A stretch of 64,000 bases of DNA from Candidatus Methanoplasma cognatum (lineage in GTDB: Archaea > Thermoplasmatota > Thermoplasmata > Methanomassiliicoccales > Methanomethylophilaceae), in contig WRLM01000006.1 of assembly GCA_009777615.1 (NCBI GenBank), positions 1-64,000 on the forward strand. The letters are read 5' to 3'. Below are positions 1-10,215 of this stretch, piece after piece. Every line of letters begins with the position of its first letter. Position 1 is the stretch's first letter. Made by a program: the position numbers and the translations under genes. The notes under the pieces were generated by a model, which had not been told where the DNA came from, did not search any database, and was given only the letters and a program-made list of their open reading frames with translations.

Positions 1-3000
1 GTGAGATGATCGAGGACTATGTCGTCTTCCACGAAATACCAGCCATCGACCGTGTTGTAGCCTGTCAGATTGCCGTCCATGGTGGAGAAATAGCTCTGAT
101 TGATCCTTGTCACACTCGCGTGTGTTTTCAAGGTTCCGTCCACATCGACATAGGTGTAGCCTGATTCCGCGACCCGCATGGTGAAGTTGACGTCGGACGC
201 CGATGCAGTGTACGAAGCCGACGGCACCGTTCCCGACATCAGGATGTAGTCGGTCATGGAAACGCCGGTTATTACGACCGCCGATCCGGCATTCGCCGTT
301 ATGGTGTATGTGCCGTCCGCCGCCGTGGTGTATGAAGCCGCAAGGGCTCCGGTGCAGGTGATGGTCACTCCGCTGAGGCCGACGGAAGTTCCGTCTATGG
401 ACACCTTGCCGGATACCGTGAAGGCATCCTGGTTGACGGTGAAGGTCACGGTGAAGGTCACCGGGGAGACGGAGTTTGTGTTGCCGGCCGCCGGACCCAC
501 CGCGAACACAGCTGTGTATGTGCCTACGGGGAGACCGTCGTTCGGTTTGACGGTGAAGCCGCCGCTGCCGCCGTCCGGGATACTGCCTATCGAAGTCGAC
601 GACAGCGTGAAGGACGACGTGCTTCCGCTGACCGGGGTTATCGAAAGATCGCCGGTCGGCAGGTTGCCGACGTTATTTACCGACATCGCATTAGCGGATA
701 TGGAGCCGTAACCTACGTTCGCTGTTCCGAAGTCCCAGGAGCCTGGGACAACCTCTATTCCGTAGGCGGCGATCTGCGCGATGAACTGGTTGTTCTTTAT
801 CAGAATATTGTATGTGTGTGTTCCGCCCACATATGTATCGTTCTGCGACGCGCCGCTCACCGTTCCTCCGCCGATCAAGATTATGGTCTCGCCCGCGTAG
901 GTGCTTGGTAATGCGGTGTCATCGAAGGCGACCATTGTGTTCCCGTCGCCGACAAAGGCATTGCCGGTGACGGTGGAATAGGTAAACGACTGATCCAATG
1001 TGCCCGTGAATCCGAACGAGGATCTGCCCATGCCTATCGTAAAGTTGCCGATGATCTGGCTGCCGGCGCCGAATTGAACCGTATTGGTGGTATCGTCAAG
1101 GGTGACGTTGCCGGTGATCAGACCGTAGTTATTGAAGGTCGCGGATAAGGTGCCGGTGAGGATGCCGTTCCCGCCGCCCTTGATCTCTGCCCCTTCTTCG
1201 TTGGTGATGGTGACACGGCGTGTGGTGTAAATGCCGTCCGCGGCCTCGCCTTCGATAGTGCCGGAGTTGCTGACGGCGAATGAGGAAGATGAGGCTGCGC
1301 TGGCATAAATGCCGTATGTCTTCCCTTGGATCTCGCCGCCGGCGCCGTTAGTGATGGTTACCTCTCCATTACCGGCAAGGATGCCGGCGCCGTAACCGTT
1401 GGTCTGCGTACCGTTGGTCTGCGTGCCGGTGACCGTGCCGTTGTTGGTTATCGCACCGCTGGCGATGTTTATGCCGCCGCGGTATCCTTCGATCCCGCCT
1501 CCGGCGTAATTGGTTATGTTGCAGGGAACGGAGCTCGTATGAATGATGCCGTAATTGGCATACGACTGGTATGGAGAAGAGTATACTCGGATCATACCAT
1601 AGTTATGTATCGTGGCACTGCTGCTTTGTGCTACATACACGCCGTTGCCTGCACCGGAGATCGTGCCTTCGTTGGTAAGCTGAAGGCTGCCCCCTATGGC
1701 AGAGATACCATACGTAATATTGCCGACACCGATGTATCCGCCGCTCTTGTTTTCGATGGCGACGTTGCCGGAGTCAATAGCAATTGCGACGTTGCCGCTT
1801 ATTGTGCCCCAGTTCATTATTGTGCTGCTGCCGTTGCCTGTGAGGGATATGCCGTTGCTTCCCGTTATCGTTCCGTAGTTATTGATCTCTGCGCCGGCCC
1901 CGACAGACATTGCATCATATCCGCCGCTGGCAATATTGCCGTAGTTGGTGATCTTGCCGCCGCTGGTGGAGGTGAGGAAGATGACGGGGCCTCCCATACT
2001 TTGTAAGGTGCCGGTGACCCCATTGATTATCTCACCAGTATATTGTAAAATGATGCCGTTGCCAGCATTAGTGACGATGTGGGCGGTGTTGATGAGCTTA
2101 CTTCCGCTGCCGAGAACGGTCTGATTTCCGCTGCTGACCTTCCCTATGGAGGGGACGGGCGGCAGATGCTCGGAATACACCGCAAAGGTGCGGATTGAGC
2201 CTATGTTGACACTGCCGGTCACCGTCAGTGTGCAGCCGTCGGCTATGATGATGCTGACGTCGCCTGTGATGAACAGCGTACCGGCGATCAGAGCATCCTC
2301 GGCCAAGTAGTACCATCCTCCCGTAGCCGCCGCATCGGAACCATTCATTTCATAGCGCGATGATGAAAAGAACATGAGGTCAAAATAAGCCTGATCTACC
2401 ATCAGCGCGCCATGGGTGCCCGGACTTCCGTCCACGTTGACATAACCATAACTTGCCTGCTCAACTGTGAAGTTTACGTCGGACGCATTTGTTCTGTAAG
2501 ACGCCGACGGTACCGTTCCCGATACCAGGACATGGTAAGCCAAGGAAACGCTGGTTATAACAACCATTGACCCGGCATTCGCCGTTATGGTGTATGTGCC
2601 GTCGGCGGCGGTGGTGTATGAGGTCATCAAAGCTCCGGCGCAGGTTATGGTCGCTCCGCCGATACCGGCGGAAGTTCCGTTGATGGTCACCTTGCCGGAT
2701 ACCGTGAAGGTATTATGACTCATGGTGAAGTTGACGCCGGACGCATCTGTTGTGTACGACGCAGGTATCGTTCCAGTGACCATGGTGTAGTAGTTCTTTG
2801 AAACGCCTGTTATCACGACGGTCGAGCCGGCACTAGCCGTTATGGTGTATGTGCCGTCAGCGGCAGTGATATATGACCCAGCCAGGGCTCCTGTGCAGGA
2901 GATCGTCGCTTCGCTAACACCGGCGGAAGTTCCCTCAAGTGTCACCCTGCCGGATACCGTGTATGTGCCAAAGGGATAGACCGTTTCCGCGATCATGCCT

Positions 3001-6000
3001 TGGCTCAGATTATAGAAGCTTCCGCTTCCGGTCGTGGTGAGCTGGGAGGCGCGGACCATATAATACCGTGTGCTTCCGGGATCCGCATGGGTCCAATCTG
3101 TTCCCTGTACGATAGCAAGCCGCGTATAGGGCCCGTCCTTGTTCGTCGCGCCGTATATGTAGTAATCTGTGATCGCGCTGTCCGCAGAAGCGGTCCACTG
3201 CAGATGCGTTCCGTTCGTTGTGCCGCTTGCTTGCAGGTCTGTAGCGGGCAGTACGGGATACATATGCAGCGTTGGGTCCCCTATGAGATTTATGTGGGCA
3301 TTGCTAACATTACTAATATAGGGTGTGTTGGGGCTGCCGTATGGGGATGTTCCGGTGATTATTCCGTAATTGTTCTGCGTCAGCATGACGCTGTAACCGA
3401 TAGTTTCCCCCAGCGCCATATGATGGAAGTACCAATCCGGCCGTCCGACCCAGGCGCTGGCGAGTCCATAATCCGATGTGGCGATGAATGCGCGCAGAAG
3501 ATTGTCCTGTCTGTCAAAGTCCACAAAGTAACTGCCAAGGACCTGGGCGAAGATTATGCCGAAGTTCTGCGAGGATGCAATGGTGCTCGTTGTAAGCGTA
3601 CCGCCAATGGCGCCTACGCTCGTGTAAGTGCCGCCTCCGGCAATATGCGCCCATGTGTATGTGTTCTGCGAGAGGTGTTGCGACCACGATCCGGCGTCTA
3701 TTCTTGCACCCGGTCCCCATAATGTTGGGAAAAGCCTGTAGGCATTATCTGAGACGCTGTTCACGGTCCCCGCAAACCCATCCGAGATCAAAGCGTCCTT
3801 GGTCGTGGTCATCTGACCGATCCTGTACTGATGGTCTTTGTTCAGATACTGCCGCAACAGCTCCGTGGCATCCTTTGAGAAAGCGGGCATATTGTTGAAA
3901 TCCACCCTTCCGACTTGCAGCTGCACTTCCCGGATGGTCGAATTGGATGAATCCCAAGGCGCAGCTACAGCCCCATAATACAAGTCCGACGGTAACGGGC
4001 GGGGGTCATGTCCGTCGGGTGCGAAATTGGCGGTTCTGAGAACAGGTATATGACCCAATAAGAACACAGCTTTGACATTAGCTGGGTCCGCATTGTAATC
4101 CGCCTGCACCAAGGCCCGCGCCGATTCCGGCGTCGCGTTCCTTGATACATCATGGCGCAGTACTCCCCAGCCATCGCCGATCAGGTCATTCTTAAGGGTC
4201 TCGATCTCAGCGCTCAGCGCTGCCGCCTGTTCGGCCTCTACAAGCAGTACGACCTTGCCGCGGTATTCCACGGCCGGTATTTTTATGCCGGTACTGATGT
4301 AACCCGCATCGCTGAAGATGTTGCTGCCGTTGACACAGTATTCGTATATCTGGCCGACGGTTACGTTCGTATCCACATAAAAGGTTGCATCGCTGCTAAG
4401 AGTAGCGATCGGCGGTCCCCACTCCATTGCGTCCTTGTCTTTCCGGTAGACATCATAGCGGCCAAGATCATACGGCACCTTGCCGGGCCACTCCACCCGG
4501 ATCGTTGCAGGAGATTCACTTACCTGGGCGCTTAACGCCAATACAGAAATAGTATCATTCAAGGCGAAATTGATATTGGACACCGACGCTGTGTAAGGCG
4601 CCGAGGGTATTGATCCGGATACCACCAGATAATTCGCCCTGACGACACCGGTTATAATGACCGTTTGCCCGACATTCGCCGTTATGGTGTATGTTCCATC
4701 GGCGGCATTCATATATGATTCTGCCAGGGCTCCGGTGCAATATATGGTCACTCCGCTGAGACCGACGGAAGTTCCGCTGAGGGACACCCTGCCGGATACC
4801 GTGAATGTGTCATGTCTCATGGTGAAGTTGACGTCGGACGCATCTGTTGTGTACGACGCTGGTACCGTTCCTGAGATCCGGGTGTGGTAAAGCTTAGAAA
4901 CCCCTGTTATTGTTACGGTCGAGCCGGCATTCGCCGTTATGGTGTATGTGCCGTCCGCTGCCGTGACGTATGAGGCCTCCTGGGCTCCGGTGCAGTAGAT
5001 GGCTACGTCGCTTATGCCCGCGGAAGTTCCGTCAAGGGTCACCTTGCCGGACACTGTGTATGTGGAGGCCGCTTCCGCTATCACGCCTTGGCTCAGATTA
5101 TAGAAGCTTCCGCTTCCCGTTACGGTAAGTTCGGAAGCGCGGACCATATAATACTGCGTGCCTCCTGGATTTGTATGGGTCCAGTCGGTTCCCTGTACGA
5201 TGGCGAGCCGCGTGTAGGGTCCATCCTCGTTCGACGCGCCGTACACGTAGTAGTCGGCGACCCCGCTGTCAGCAGATGCTGTCCACTGCAGATACATTCC
5301 GTTCATCGTGCCGCTGGCCTGCAGATCTGTTGCCGGCAGTACCGGGTACATCCGCAGAGTGGGGTCCCCCATCAGGTTTATGTGAACGAAGTTACCGTTT
5401 ATGCCGGCGTAAGGATAACCTGTTATGGTAAAGGGGAAGACTCCTCCTGTGTTGTTCTGTGTCAGCCTGGCGCTGTAACCGATGGTCTCTCCCAATCCCA
5501 TGTGGTGGAAGTACCAGGACGGCCTTCCGACCCAGGCGTTGGTAAGCCCGTAATCAGGTGTGGCGAGGAATGCGCGCAGAAGGTTGTTCTGCGTGTCCCA
5601 CTCCACGAAGTAACTGCCGAAGGTCTGGGCAAAGATTATGCCAAAATTCTGTGAGTTGGCGATGGTACTCGTAGTAAGCGAACCGCCGGTGGCGCCGACG
5701 CTCGTGTAGCTGCCCCCTCCGGCGATGTGCGCCCATGTGTATGTGTTCTGAGACAGATACGACGACCACGATCCGTCATCTATCTGCGCGCCTGGCCCCC
5801 ATAATGCGGGGAAAAGCCTGTAGGCATTATTGGAGACGCTGTTCGTAGACCCAGCGAATCCGTTCGCGACAAGAGCATCCTTGGTCGTGGTCATCTGACC
5901 GATCCTGTACTGATGGTCTTTGTTCAGATACTGCCGCAGCAGTTCCGTGTCGCTCTTTGAGAAAGCGGGCATATTATCGAAATCTACCCTTCCCACCTGC

Positions 6001-9000
6001 AGCTGCACTGTCCCGGGGATCCTTGAGGGAGACAGGTCCCAGGATGCGGTCATGGTCCCGTAATACGTATCCGCCGGGAATGAGCGGAAGCTATGTCCGT
6101 CCGGTCCTAGACTGCCTGATTTGAAGATCGGTACATGGCCAAATAGGAACACCGCTTTGACATTGGCCGGGTCCGCATTATAATCCGCCAGCACCAAGGC
6201 CTTCGCCGATTCCGGCGTCGCGTTCCTCGACACATCGTGGCGCAGCACTGTCCAGCCGTCGCCGATCAGATCGTTCTTAAGAGTTTCAAGTTCAGCGCTC
6301 AGCGCCGCCGCCTGTTCGGCCTCCACCAGCAGAACGACCGCGCCGCGGTATTCCACAGCCGGTACATTTATGCCGGCGCAGACGTAGCCTGCGTCATAGA
6401 AACTGCCGCTGCCGGTGACACAGTATTCATAGATCTGGCCAACGGTCACGTTCGTATCCACATAATAGGTTGCGTCAATGCTAAGAGAAGCGATAGGTTC
6501 CCAGGCATTCGAGTCTTTGCTTTTTCGGTAGACATCATAGCGATCGAGGTTATACGGCACTTTGCTGGGCCATTCCAGCCGGATCGTTGCCGGCGATTCG
6601 CTCACTACGGCGCTCAGCATAACCACATTGTCGGCGTTGGGGGGATACACTTGTTCAGGCTTCATGGTGAAGTCAACATTGGATGCTACTGTCGTATATG
6701 ATGCCGAAGGTATTGTCCCAGATGCCCTGACGTATTCCGCCTTGGTGATGCCGGTTATCACAACTGTGGATCCTGCATTCGCTGTTATGGCATACGTGCC
6801 GTCGGCGGCTGTGATATATGACGCCTCCAGAGCTCCCGTGCAGGTAATCGTCACTCCGCTGAGGCCGTTTGTGGTTCCGTCAACGGACACCTTGCCGGAC
6901 ACTGTGTATGTGGAGGCCGCTTCCGCTATCACGCCTTGGCTAAGGTTATAGAAGCTTCCGCTTCCGGTTGTGGTGAGTTCGGAAGCGCGAACCATATAAT
7001 ACTGCGTGCCTCCTGGATTTGTATGGGTCCAGTCGGTTCCCTGTACGATGGCAAGCCGCGTATACGGCCCGTCCTTGTTTGACGCACCGTATACGTAGTA
7101 GTCTGTGACATCATTGTCCGCAGAAGCGGTCCATTGAAGATGCATTCCGTTCGGGGCGTAGTTAGTCTGGAGATCCGCCGCCGGCAGTACCGGGTACATC
7201 CGTAAGGTGGGGTCTCCCATCAGGTTTATGTGGGCATAGTTACCAGTTATGCCGACGTACGGATAACCGGACAGCGGCGAGGAGACTCCTCCTGTATTGT
7301 TCTGTGTCATCCTGGTGCTGTAGCCGATGGTCTCTCCCAATCCCATGTGGTGGAAGTACCAAGCCGGCCGGCCGACCCAGGAATTTGTGAGTCCGTAATC
7401 CGGCGTGGCGAGGAATGCGCGCAGAAGGTTGTTCTCTGTGTCAAAGTCCAAGAAATAACTGCCGAAGGACTGAGCAAAGATCATGCCGAAGTTCTGTGAG
7501 TTGGCGATGGTGCTCGTATAAAGCGTACCGCCAGCGGCGCCGACGTTAGTGTAGTTGCCGTATCCGGCGATGTGCCCCCATGTGTATGTGTTCTGAGACA
7601 GATACAACGACCATGATCCGTCATCTATCTGCGCATCCGGCCCCCATAACGTCGGGAAAAGCTTATAGGCGTTATCGGAGACGCTGTTCATGGTCCCCGC
7701 AAACCCGTTCGCGACCAAAGCGTCCTTGGTCGTGGTCATCTGACCGATCCTGTACTGATGGTCTTTGTTCAGATACTGCCGCAGCAGTTCCGTGGCGCTC
7801 TTTGAGAAGGCGGGCATATTGTCGAAATCCACCCGTCCCACCTGCAGCTGCACTGTCCCGGGGATCCTCCCAGGAGACAGGTCCCAGGATGCAGTCATGG
7901 TCCCATAATAAGAGTCCCCCGGCAATGCGCGGGCCGCATGTCCGTCCGGGGCGAAATTGCCTGTTCTGAACACAGGTATATGGCCAAATAAGAACACCGC
8001 TTTGACGTTGGCCTGGTCCGCATTATAATCCGCCAGCACCAAGGCCTTCGCCGATTCCGGCGTCGCGTTCCTCGACACATCGTGGCGCAACACTGTCCAG
8101 CCGTCGCCGATCAGATCGTTCTTAAGAGTTTCAAGTTCAGCGCTCAGCGCCGCCGCCTGTTCGGCCTCCACCAGCAGAACGACCTTGCCGCGGTATTCCA
8201 CGGCCGGTACTTTTATGCCGGCGGTGATGTAACCTGCGTCATAGAAGCTGGTGCTGCTGTTGACACAGTACTCATAGATCTGGCCGACGGTTACGTTCGT
8301 ATCCACATAATAGGTCGCACTGCTACTCAGAATAGCGATCGGCTGTCCCCAGGCTGCCGCATCTTTGCTCTTTCGGTAGACATCATAGCGGCTGAGATTA
8401 TACGGCCCTTTGCTGAGCCATTCCAGCCGGATCTCTGCCGGCGATTCGCTCACTATGGCGTTTAGCATGATCACGTCATCGGCGTTGGGGGGATACTCCG
8501 CGCCTCTTATTTCCTCCCAGACGGCATACAGCATGACCGGCACGGTGATGAGTTTAGTGTAGTCTCCGCCTTGCTGATAGGTCGGCGCTGCCGCATTGGG
8601 ATCTTCGGACCAGCCCAAGAATACGTGTCCTGAACGCGTCGGGATCTCCGACGGAAGTATGGTCGGCGCAGAAACATACGGCCTTGTTATGTAGTCGGGG
8701 GCGCCTTCGCCGCCGTTGGCATCAAAGCTGATCTTGGCATGCCACACCGCATAGAGGGTCCTGTTCCTGTTCTCGATAAATAGATCACCGGGCTGGTACA
8801 CAGCGGTCCCTCCGTCGTAGCCCCAGCCCATGAAGAGCAGACCGCTGCGGACAGGCTGCGTCTGGTCCAGAGTGATCTGTTCGTTGTAACCTTTCGTCTG
8901 GGAGGCGACAGGGGGCGTTCCGTAATACATTTCATAGTTGATAGTATAGGTGGCGGAGATCTCCTGCCCGCTCCTGAAGACATCCTGAATACGCTCCAGG

Positions 9001-10148
9001 AACTCAAAGCCGTTCTTTACGGTCGGCTCGATGATAGTCCCTTCTCCGAACTCGTTCCAGCAGTGCAGCATTCCGATGCCTTTCGTTTGGTCGTAGTTGT
9101 TGACTATTGCGGCGTATCCGTCGCGCAGGTGCGATTCAAACTCATCCGGCGTCGGCGTACAGATCTTAGCTGTTTCCGCACCTCCGAGTCCTCCCCAGGA
9201 CGGGATCCTCTCCCAGCCTGCTGTCATCGGTACAAAATAGGTCATGTTGGGGTAGGTCTTTAAGATCCATTCCCATTGAATGACGTAAGCTTCGCTGAGC
9301 TCCTCATAATTTTCCGCGCCGGGGTTGGCAACATTGGTGTAAGGGGTGCCTTCCACGCCGCGGTGGTTGAAATAAGCCGTAATGGCGTCGGCCCCTGCGG
9401 ATACGGTGAAGTCAAACCAATACGAATACGGCTCGACACACATCACAAAGTATATGCCGTCCAGCCCACGTTCCTTCGCCCTGTCCCGTGCATGATCAAG
9501 CATTTCGGCGGCCGTTATACCAATGGCTTGGGCCTGCTCTCTGAGGCCGGCTGGCTCAGCGGTCGTACCGCCCCCGTCCGAAAAGATGTACATTACAGGT
9601 TTGTTGTCTATCTGCAGATATTCTGGATTGCTAAAGTGTTCATCGATCCAATAATCGATCATTTCATTCCATTCGTCGATCGATGTCGGCGACGGGAAAC
9701 TTTCGTGGTTGCACCAAAGCAGAGAGTAAGAAACAAGGTCCCGATTTTCCGCTTCGAGGTAAGCGCGGACTGCGGGGTTGATTATGTCCGGATTGACGCC
9801 CGGTATCCAATACCAGGCCATTGACATGAAGTCTATTCCATAATCAGCCATCCATTCGATGTGCTGCTCCATCGCCCCCACATCGCGGGACTCATACCAG
9901 CCCGCTAACGGTTCTCTGTCCGGGCTGTACGGCTTGATCTTATCCCATGTGTGTAGTCCCAAGACATTCAGGGCTATGGGATCGGGTTCAGCGGTCCACT
10001 TCCCAAAATAGTACATGCCGAGCATGACATCGTCGTCAACGACCGCCGCATCATTCGTTTGAGACTGATGGACGATCCCTCCAATGAACAGCAGCGCTGA
10101 TATCAGCACTGTTGCCAGTATAAGCTTGGATCGAGTTATTTTTTTCAT
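1..10148 (-). CDS. Giant secreted multidomain protein with GH99/WbsX-like barrel, C25-like modules and beta-helix (partial, C-terminus beyond window)
   Basis: An open frame starts at ATG 10148, after the SD-like run AGGGGGG with a 5-nt spacer, and continues off the left edge (at least 3382 codons). I checked the frame at about 9.06, 7.98, 6.14, 4.06 and 1.95 kb. Residues 1-34 are a signal peptide (MKKITRSKLILATVLISALL). Residues about 42-390 resemble the GH99/WbsX-like glycan-processing barrel, ending in WNEFGEG near residue 363. Next come two InlB-type repeats (FDANGGEG near residue 475), then three copies of a fibronectin/C25-peptidase-like/fibronectin module (about 8480-2985) separated by carboxypeptidase-regulatory-like domains (SGKVSVDG). 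A beta-helix with NYGTI/NNGTV motifs lies at about 2330-800, then an ASH-like domain and one more regulatory-like domain. Likely an extracellular glycan-binding or adhesive protein; the substrate is unknown. Confidence 0.88.
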   Translation of the reverse strand, partial: MKKITRSKLILATVLISALLFIGGIVHQSQTNDAAVVDDDVMLGMYYFGKWTAEPDPIALNVLGLHTWDKIKPYSPDREPLAGWYESRDVGAMEQHIEWMADYGIDFMSMAWYWIPGVNPDIINPAVRAYLEAENRDLVSYSLLWCNHESFPSPTSIDEWNEMIDYWIDEHFSNPEYLQIDNKPVMYIFSDGGGTTAEPAGLREQAQAIGITAAEMLDHARDRAKERGLDGIYFVMCVEPYSYWFDFTVSAGADAITAYFNHRGVEGTPYTNVANPGAENYEELSEAYVIQWEWILKTYPNMTYFVPMTAGWERIPSWGGLGGAETAKICTPTPDEFESHLRDGYAAIVNNYDQTKGIGMLHCWNEFGEGTIIEPTVKNGFEFLERIQDVFRSGQEISATYTINYEMYYGTPPVASQTKGYNEQITLDQTQPVRSGLLFMGWGYDGGTAVYQPGDLFIENRNRTLYAVWHAKISFDANGGEGAPDYITRPYVSAPTILPSEIPTRSGHVFLGWSEDPNAAAPTYQQGGDYTKLITVPVMLYAVWEEIRGAEYPPNADDVIMLNAIVSESPAEIRLEWLSKGPYNLSRYDVYRKSKDAAAWGQPIAILSSSATYYVDTNVTVGQIYEYCVNSSTSFYDAGYITAGIKVPAVEYRGKVVLLVEAEQAAALSAELETLKNDLIGDGWTVLRHDVSRNATPESAKALVLADYNADQANVKAVFLFGHIPVFRTGNFAPDGHAARALPGDSYYGTMTASWDLSPGRIPGTVQLQVGRVDFDNMPAFSKSATELLRQYLNKDHQYRIGQMTTTKDALVANGFAGTMNSVSDNAYKLFPTLWGPDAQIDDGSWSLYLSQNTYTWGHIAGYGNYTNVGAAGGTLYTSTIANSQNFGMIFAQSFGSYFLDFDTENNLLRAFLATPDYGLTNSWVGRPAWYFHHMGLGETIGYSTRMTQNNTGGVSSPLSGYPYVGITGNYAHINLMGDPTLRMYPVLPAADLQTNYAPNGMHLQWTASADNDVTDYYVYGASNKDGPYTRLAIVQGTDWTHTNPGGTQYYMVRASELTTTGSGSFYNLSQGVIAEAASTYTVSGKVSVDGTTNGLSGVTITCTGALEASYITAADGTYAITANAGSTVVITGITKAEYVRASGTIPSASYTTVASNVDFTMKPEQVYPPNADNVVMLSAVVSESPATIRLEWPSKVPYNLDRYDVYRKSKDSNAWEPIASLSIDATYYVDTNVTVGQIYEYCVTGSGSFYDAGYVCAGINVPAVEYRGAVVLLVEAEQAAALSAELETLKNDLIGDGWTVLRHDVSRNATPESAKALVLADYNADPANVKAVFLFGHVPIFKSGSLGPDGHSFRSFPADTYYGTMTASWDLSPSRIPGTVQLQVGRVDFDNMPAFSKSDTELLRQYLNKDHQYRIGQMTTTKDALVANGFAGSTNSVSNNAYRLFPALWGPGAQIDDGSWSSYLSQNTYTWAHIAGGGSYTSVGATGGSLTTSTIANSQNFGIIFAQTFGSYFVEWDTQNNLLRAFLATPDYGLTNAWVGRPSWYFHHMGLGETIGYSARLTQNNTGGVFPFTITGYPYAGINGNFVHINLMGDPTLRMYPVLPATDLQASGTMNGMYLQWTASADSGVADYYVYGASNEDGPYTRLAIVQGTDWTHTNPGGTQYYMVRASELTVTGSGSFYNLSQGVIAEAASTYTVSGKVTLDGTSAGISDVAIYCTGAQEASYVTAADGTYTITANAGSTVTITGVSKLYHTRISGTVPASYTTDASDVNFTMRHDTFTVSGRVSLSGTSVGLSGVTIYCTGALAESYMNAADGTYTITANVGQTVIITGVVRANYLVVSGSIPSAPYTASVSNINFALNDTISVLALSAQVSESPATIRVEWPGKVPYDLGRYDVYRKDKDAMEWGPPIATLSSDATFYVDTNVTVGQIYEYCVNGSNIFSDAGYISTGIKIPAVEYRGKVVLLVEAEQAAALSAEIETLKNDLIGDGWGVLRHDVSRNATPESARALVQADYNADPANVKAVFLLGHIPVLRTANFAPDGHDPRPLPSDLYYGAVAAPWDSSNSTIREVQLQVGRVDFNNMPAFSKDATELLRQYLNKDHQYRIGQMTTTKDALISDGFAGTVNSVSDNAYRLFPTLWGPGARIDAGSWSQHLSQNTYTWAHIAGGGTYTSVGAIGGTLTTSTIASSQNFGIIFAQVLGSYFVDFDRQDNLLRAFIATSDYGLASAWVGRPDWYFHHMALGETIGYSVMLTQNNYGIITGTSPYGSPNTPYISNVSNAHINLIGDPTLHMYPVLPATDLQASGTTNGTHLQWTASADSAITDYYIYGATNKDGPYTRLAIVQGTDWTHADPGSTRYYMVRASQLTTTGSGSFYNLSQGMIAETVYPFGTYTVSGRVTLEGTSAGVSEATISCTGALAGSYITAADGTYTITASAGSTVVITGVSKNYYTMVTGTIPASYTTDASGVNFTMSHNTFTVSGKVTINGTSAGIGGATITCAGALMTSYTTAADGTYTITANAGSMVVITSVSLAYHVLVSGTVPSASYRTNASDVNFTVEQASYGYVNVDGSPGTHGALMVDQAYFDLMFFSSSRYEMNGSDAAATGGWYYLAEDALIAGTLFITGDVSIIIADGCTLTVTGSVNIGSIRTFAVYSEHLPPVPSIGKVSSGNQTVLGSGSKLINTAHIVTNAGNGIILQYTGEIINGVTGTLQSMGGPVIFLTSTSGGKITNYGNIASGGYDAMSVGAGAEINNYGTITGSNGISLTGNGSSTIMNWGTISGNVAIAIDSGNVAIENKSGGYIGVGNITYGISAIGGSLQLTNEGTISGAGNGVYVAQSSSATIHNYGMIRVYSSPYQSYANYGIIHTSSVPCNITNYAGGGIEGYRGGINIASGAITNNGTVTGTQTNGTQTNGYGAGILAGNGEVTITNGAGGEIQGKTYGIYASAASSSSFAVSNSGTIEGEAADGIYTTRRVTITNEEGAEIKGGGNGILTGTLSATFNNYGLITGNVTLDDTTNTVQFGAGSQIIGNFTIGMGRSSFGFTGTLDQSFTYSTVTGNAFVGDGNTMVAFDDTALPSTYAGETIILIGGGTVSGASQNDTYVGGTHTYNILIKNNQFIAQIAAYGIEVVPGSWDFGTANVGYGSISANAMSVNNVGNLPTGDLSITPVSGSTSSFTLSSTSIGSIPDGGSGGFTVKPNDGLPVGTYTAVFAVGPAAGNTNSVSPVTFTVTFTVNQDAFTVSGKVSIDGTSVGLSGVTITCTGALAASYTTAADGTYTITANAGSAVVITGVSMTDYILMSGTVPSASYTASASDVNFTMRVAESGYTYVDVDGTLKTHASVTRINQSYFSTMDGNLTGYNTVDGWYFVEDDIVLDHL
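2985..8480 (-). repeat. Three tandem copies of a C25-peptidase-like module
   Basis: Copies lie at about 8480-6925, 6665-5070 and 4565-2985. The same landmark recurs near 8074, 6231 and 4146, so the periods are about 1843 and 2085 bases. The extra roughly 240 bases between copies 2 and 3 match one additional carboxypeptidase-regulatory-like domain. Each copy encodes a VVLLVEAEQ strand, a GH[VI]P motif, PDGH, YYGTMTASWDL, VGRVDFDNMPAF, the segment SYFLDFDTENNLLRAF, FHHMGLGE and HINLMGDPTLRMYP. The order resembles C25-like domains coupled to fibronectin domains in giant secreted bacterial proteins. The position where C25 peptidases carry the catalytic cysteine reads AQSFGSY, so the modules look non-proteolytic. 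That last step is inference. Confidence 0.8.
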
Positions 10149-10215
10149 TTAAACCCCCCTGTATATCTCCGTTTTGTCACAAACGAGAACACGGATTTTT
10201 TCAGTACTCTATATC

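Noticed and set aside
3000-3722. Plus-strand frame of 240 codons, with similar ones at 5088-5654 and 7230-7499
   Set aside because: They recur at the spacing of the C25-like modules on the other strand and are antisense shadows of that repeat; their sequence resembles no protein family.
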